A stretch of 34,784 bases of DNA from Eubacterium ramulus (GTDB lineage Bacteria; Bacillota; Clostridia; Lachnospirales; Lachnospiraceae): NCBI RefSeq assembly GCF_003122485.1, contig NZ_JRFU01000135.1:1-34784 (forward strand), in the 5' to 3' direction. The notes under the pieces are model-generated. The model saw only the letters and a program-made list of their open reading frames with translations, ran no database searches and was not told the origin of the DNA. Both the position numbers and the translations under genes were made by a program. Below, piece by piece: positions 34,763 through 34,784 of this stretch (within the stretch, counting starts at the first letter, position 1; each line of letters starts with the position of its first letter).

Positions 34763-34784
34763 CTCCCCTGCCCCTCACTCATGA

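Overview
The window looks like chromosome from a spore-forming, low-to-mid GC gut Clostridium relative, most likely family Lachnospiraceae. The signs are the order cysS-mrnC-rlmB-sigH (a Firmicutes arrangement), the sporulation sigma factor SigH, AGGAGG-type ribosome binding sites, TTG starts, and the families present (CPBP proteases, DUF6512, LXG proteins, DUF6382/FHA proteins). Names rest on motifs read by eye; no database search was run.

Left part (1-16.6 kb) is ordinary chromosome. It holds the 3' end of a thiamine-thiazole operon (thiG, thiH and a TenI/ThiE-type gene), a CPBP membrane protease, a membrane dipeptidase and a DUF6512 membrane protein. A long minus-strand housekeeping block follows, transcribed ispF, GNAT acetyltransferase, sugar/choline-kinase-like phosphotransferase, cysS, mrnC, rlmB, sigH. 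A FUSC-type membrane protein, a degenerate acetylglutamate-kinase-like protein and an AAA/PD-(D/E)XK protein complete it. Three local structures stand out: about seven degenerate 35-bp repeats (3844-4080), an 18-bp inverted repeat that buries a ribosome binding site (5226-5312), and a threefold repetition of the sigH 3' end (5798-6024).

Right part (16.6-34.8 kb) is one minus-strand gene train that ends at a clear terminator (16627-16657). In transcription order it encodes a DUF6382-like fragment, a PP2C phosphatase, a transmembrane Ser/Thr kinase, a small membrane protein rich in T-x-x-L/I motifs, a 2163-residue surface protein with repeated Ig-like modules, a DUF6382-FHA protein, a receiver-like/ParA (CpaE-like) ATPase, a YukD/EsaB ubiquitin-like protein, an EssC-like N-terminus (FHA, two membrane segments), an unknown 305-residue protein, a WXG100/Lap-like small protein, an LXG protein, and four small proteins (DUF3592-like, DUF5082/YwqH-like, one unknown, one lipoprotein).

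I read this as a type VII secretion-related island with its own threonine-phosphorylation module, formally like the PpkA/PppA/Fha control module of type VI secretion: kinase and phosphatase set the phosphorylation of T-x-x-L motifs, FHA domains read it, and LXG/Lap proteins are the cargo. The EssC-like gene is interrupted by an in-frame TAA and stops before any ATPase domain, and no EssA or EssB is recognisable. The locus is therefore either decaying, dependent on an EssC elsewhere, or a signalling and surface system that reused type VII parts.
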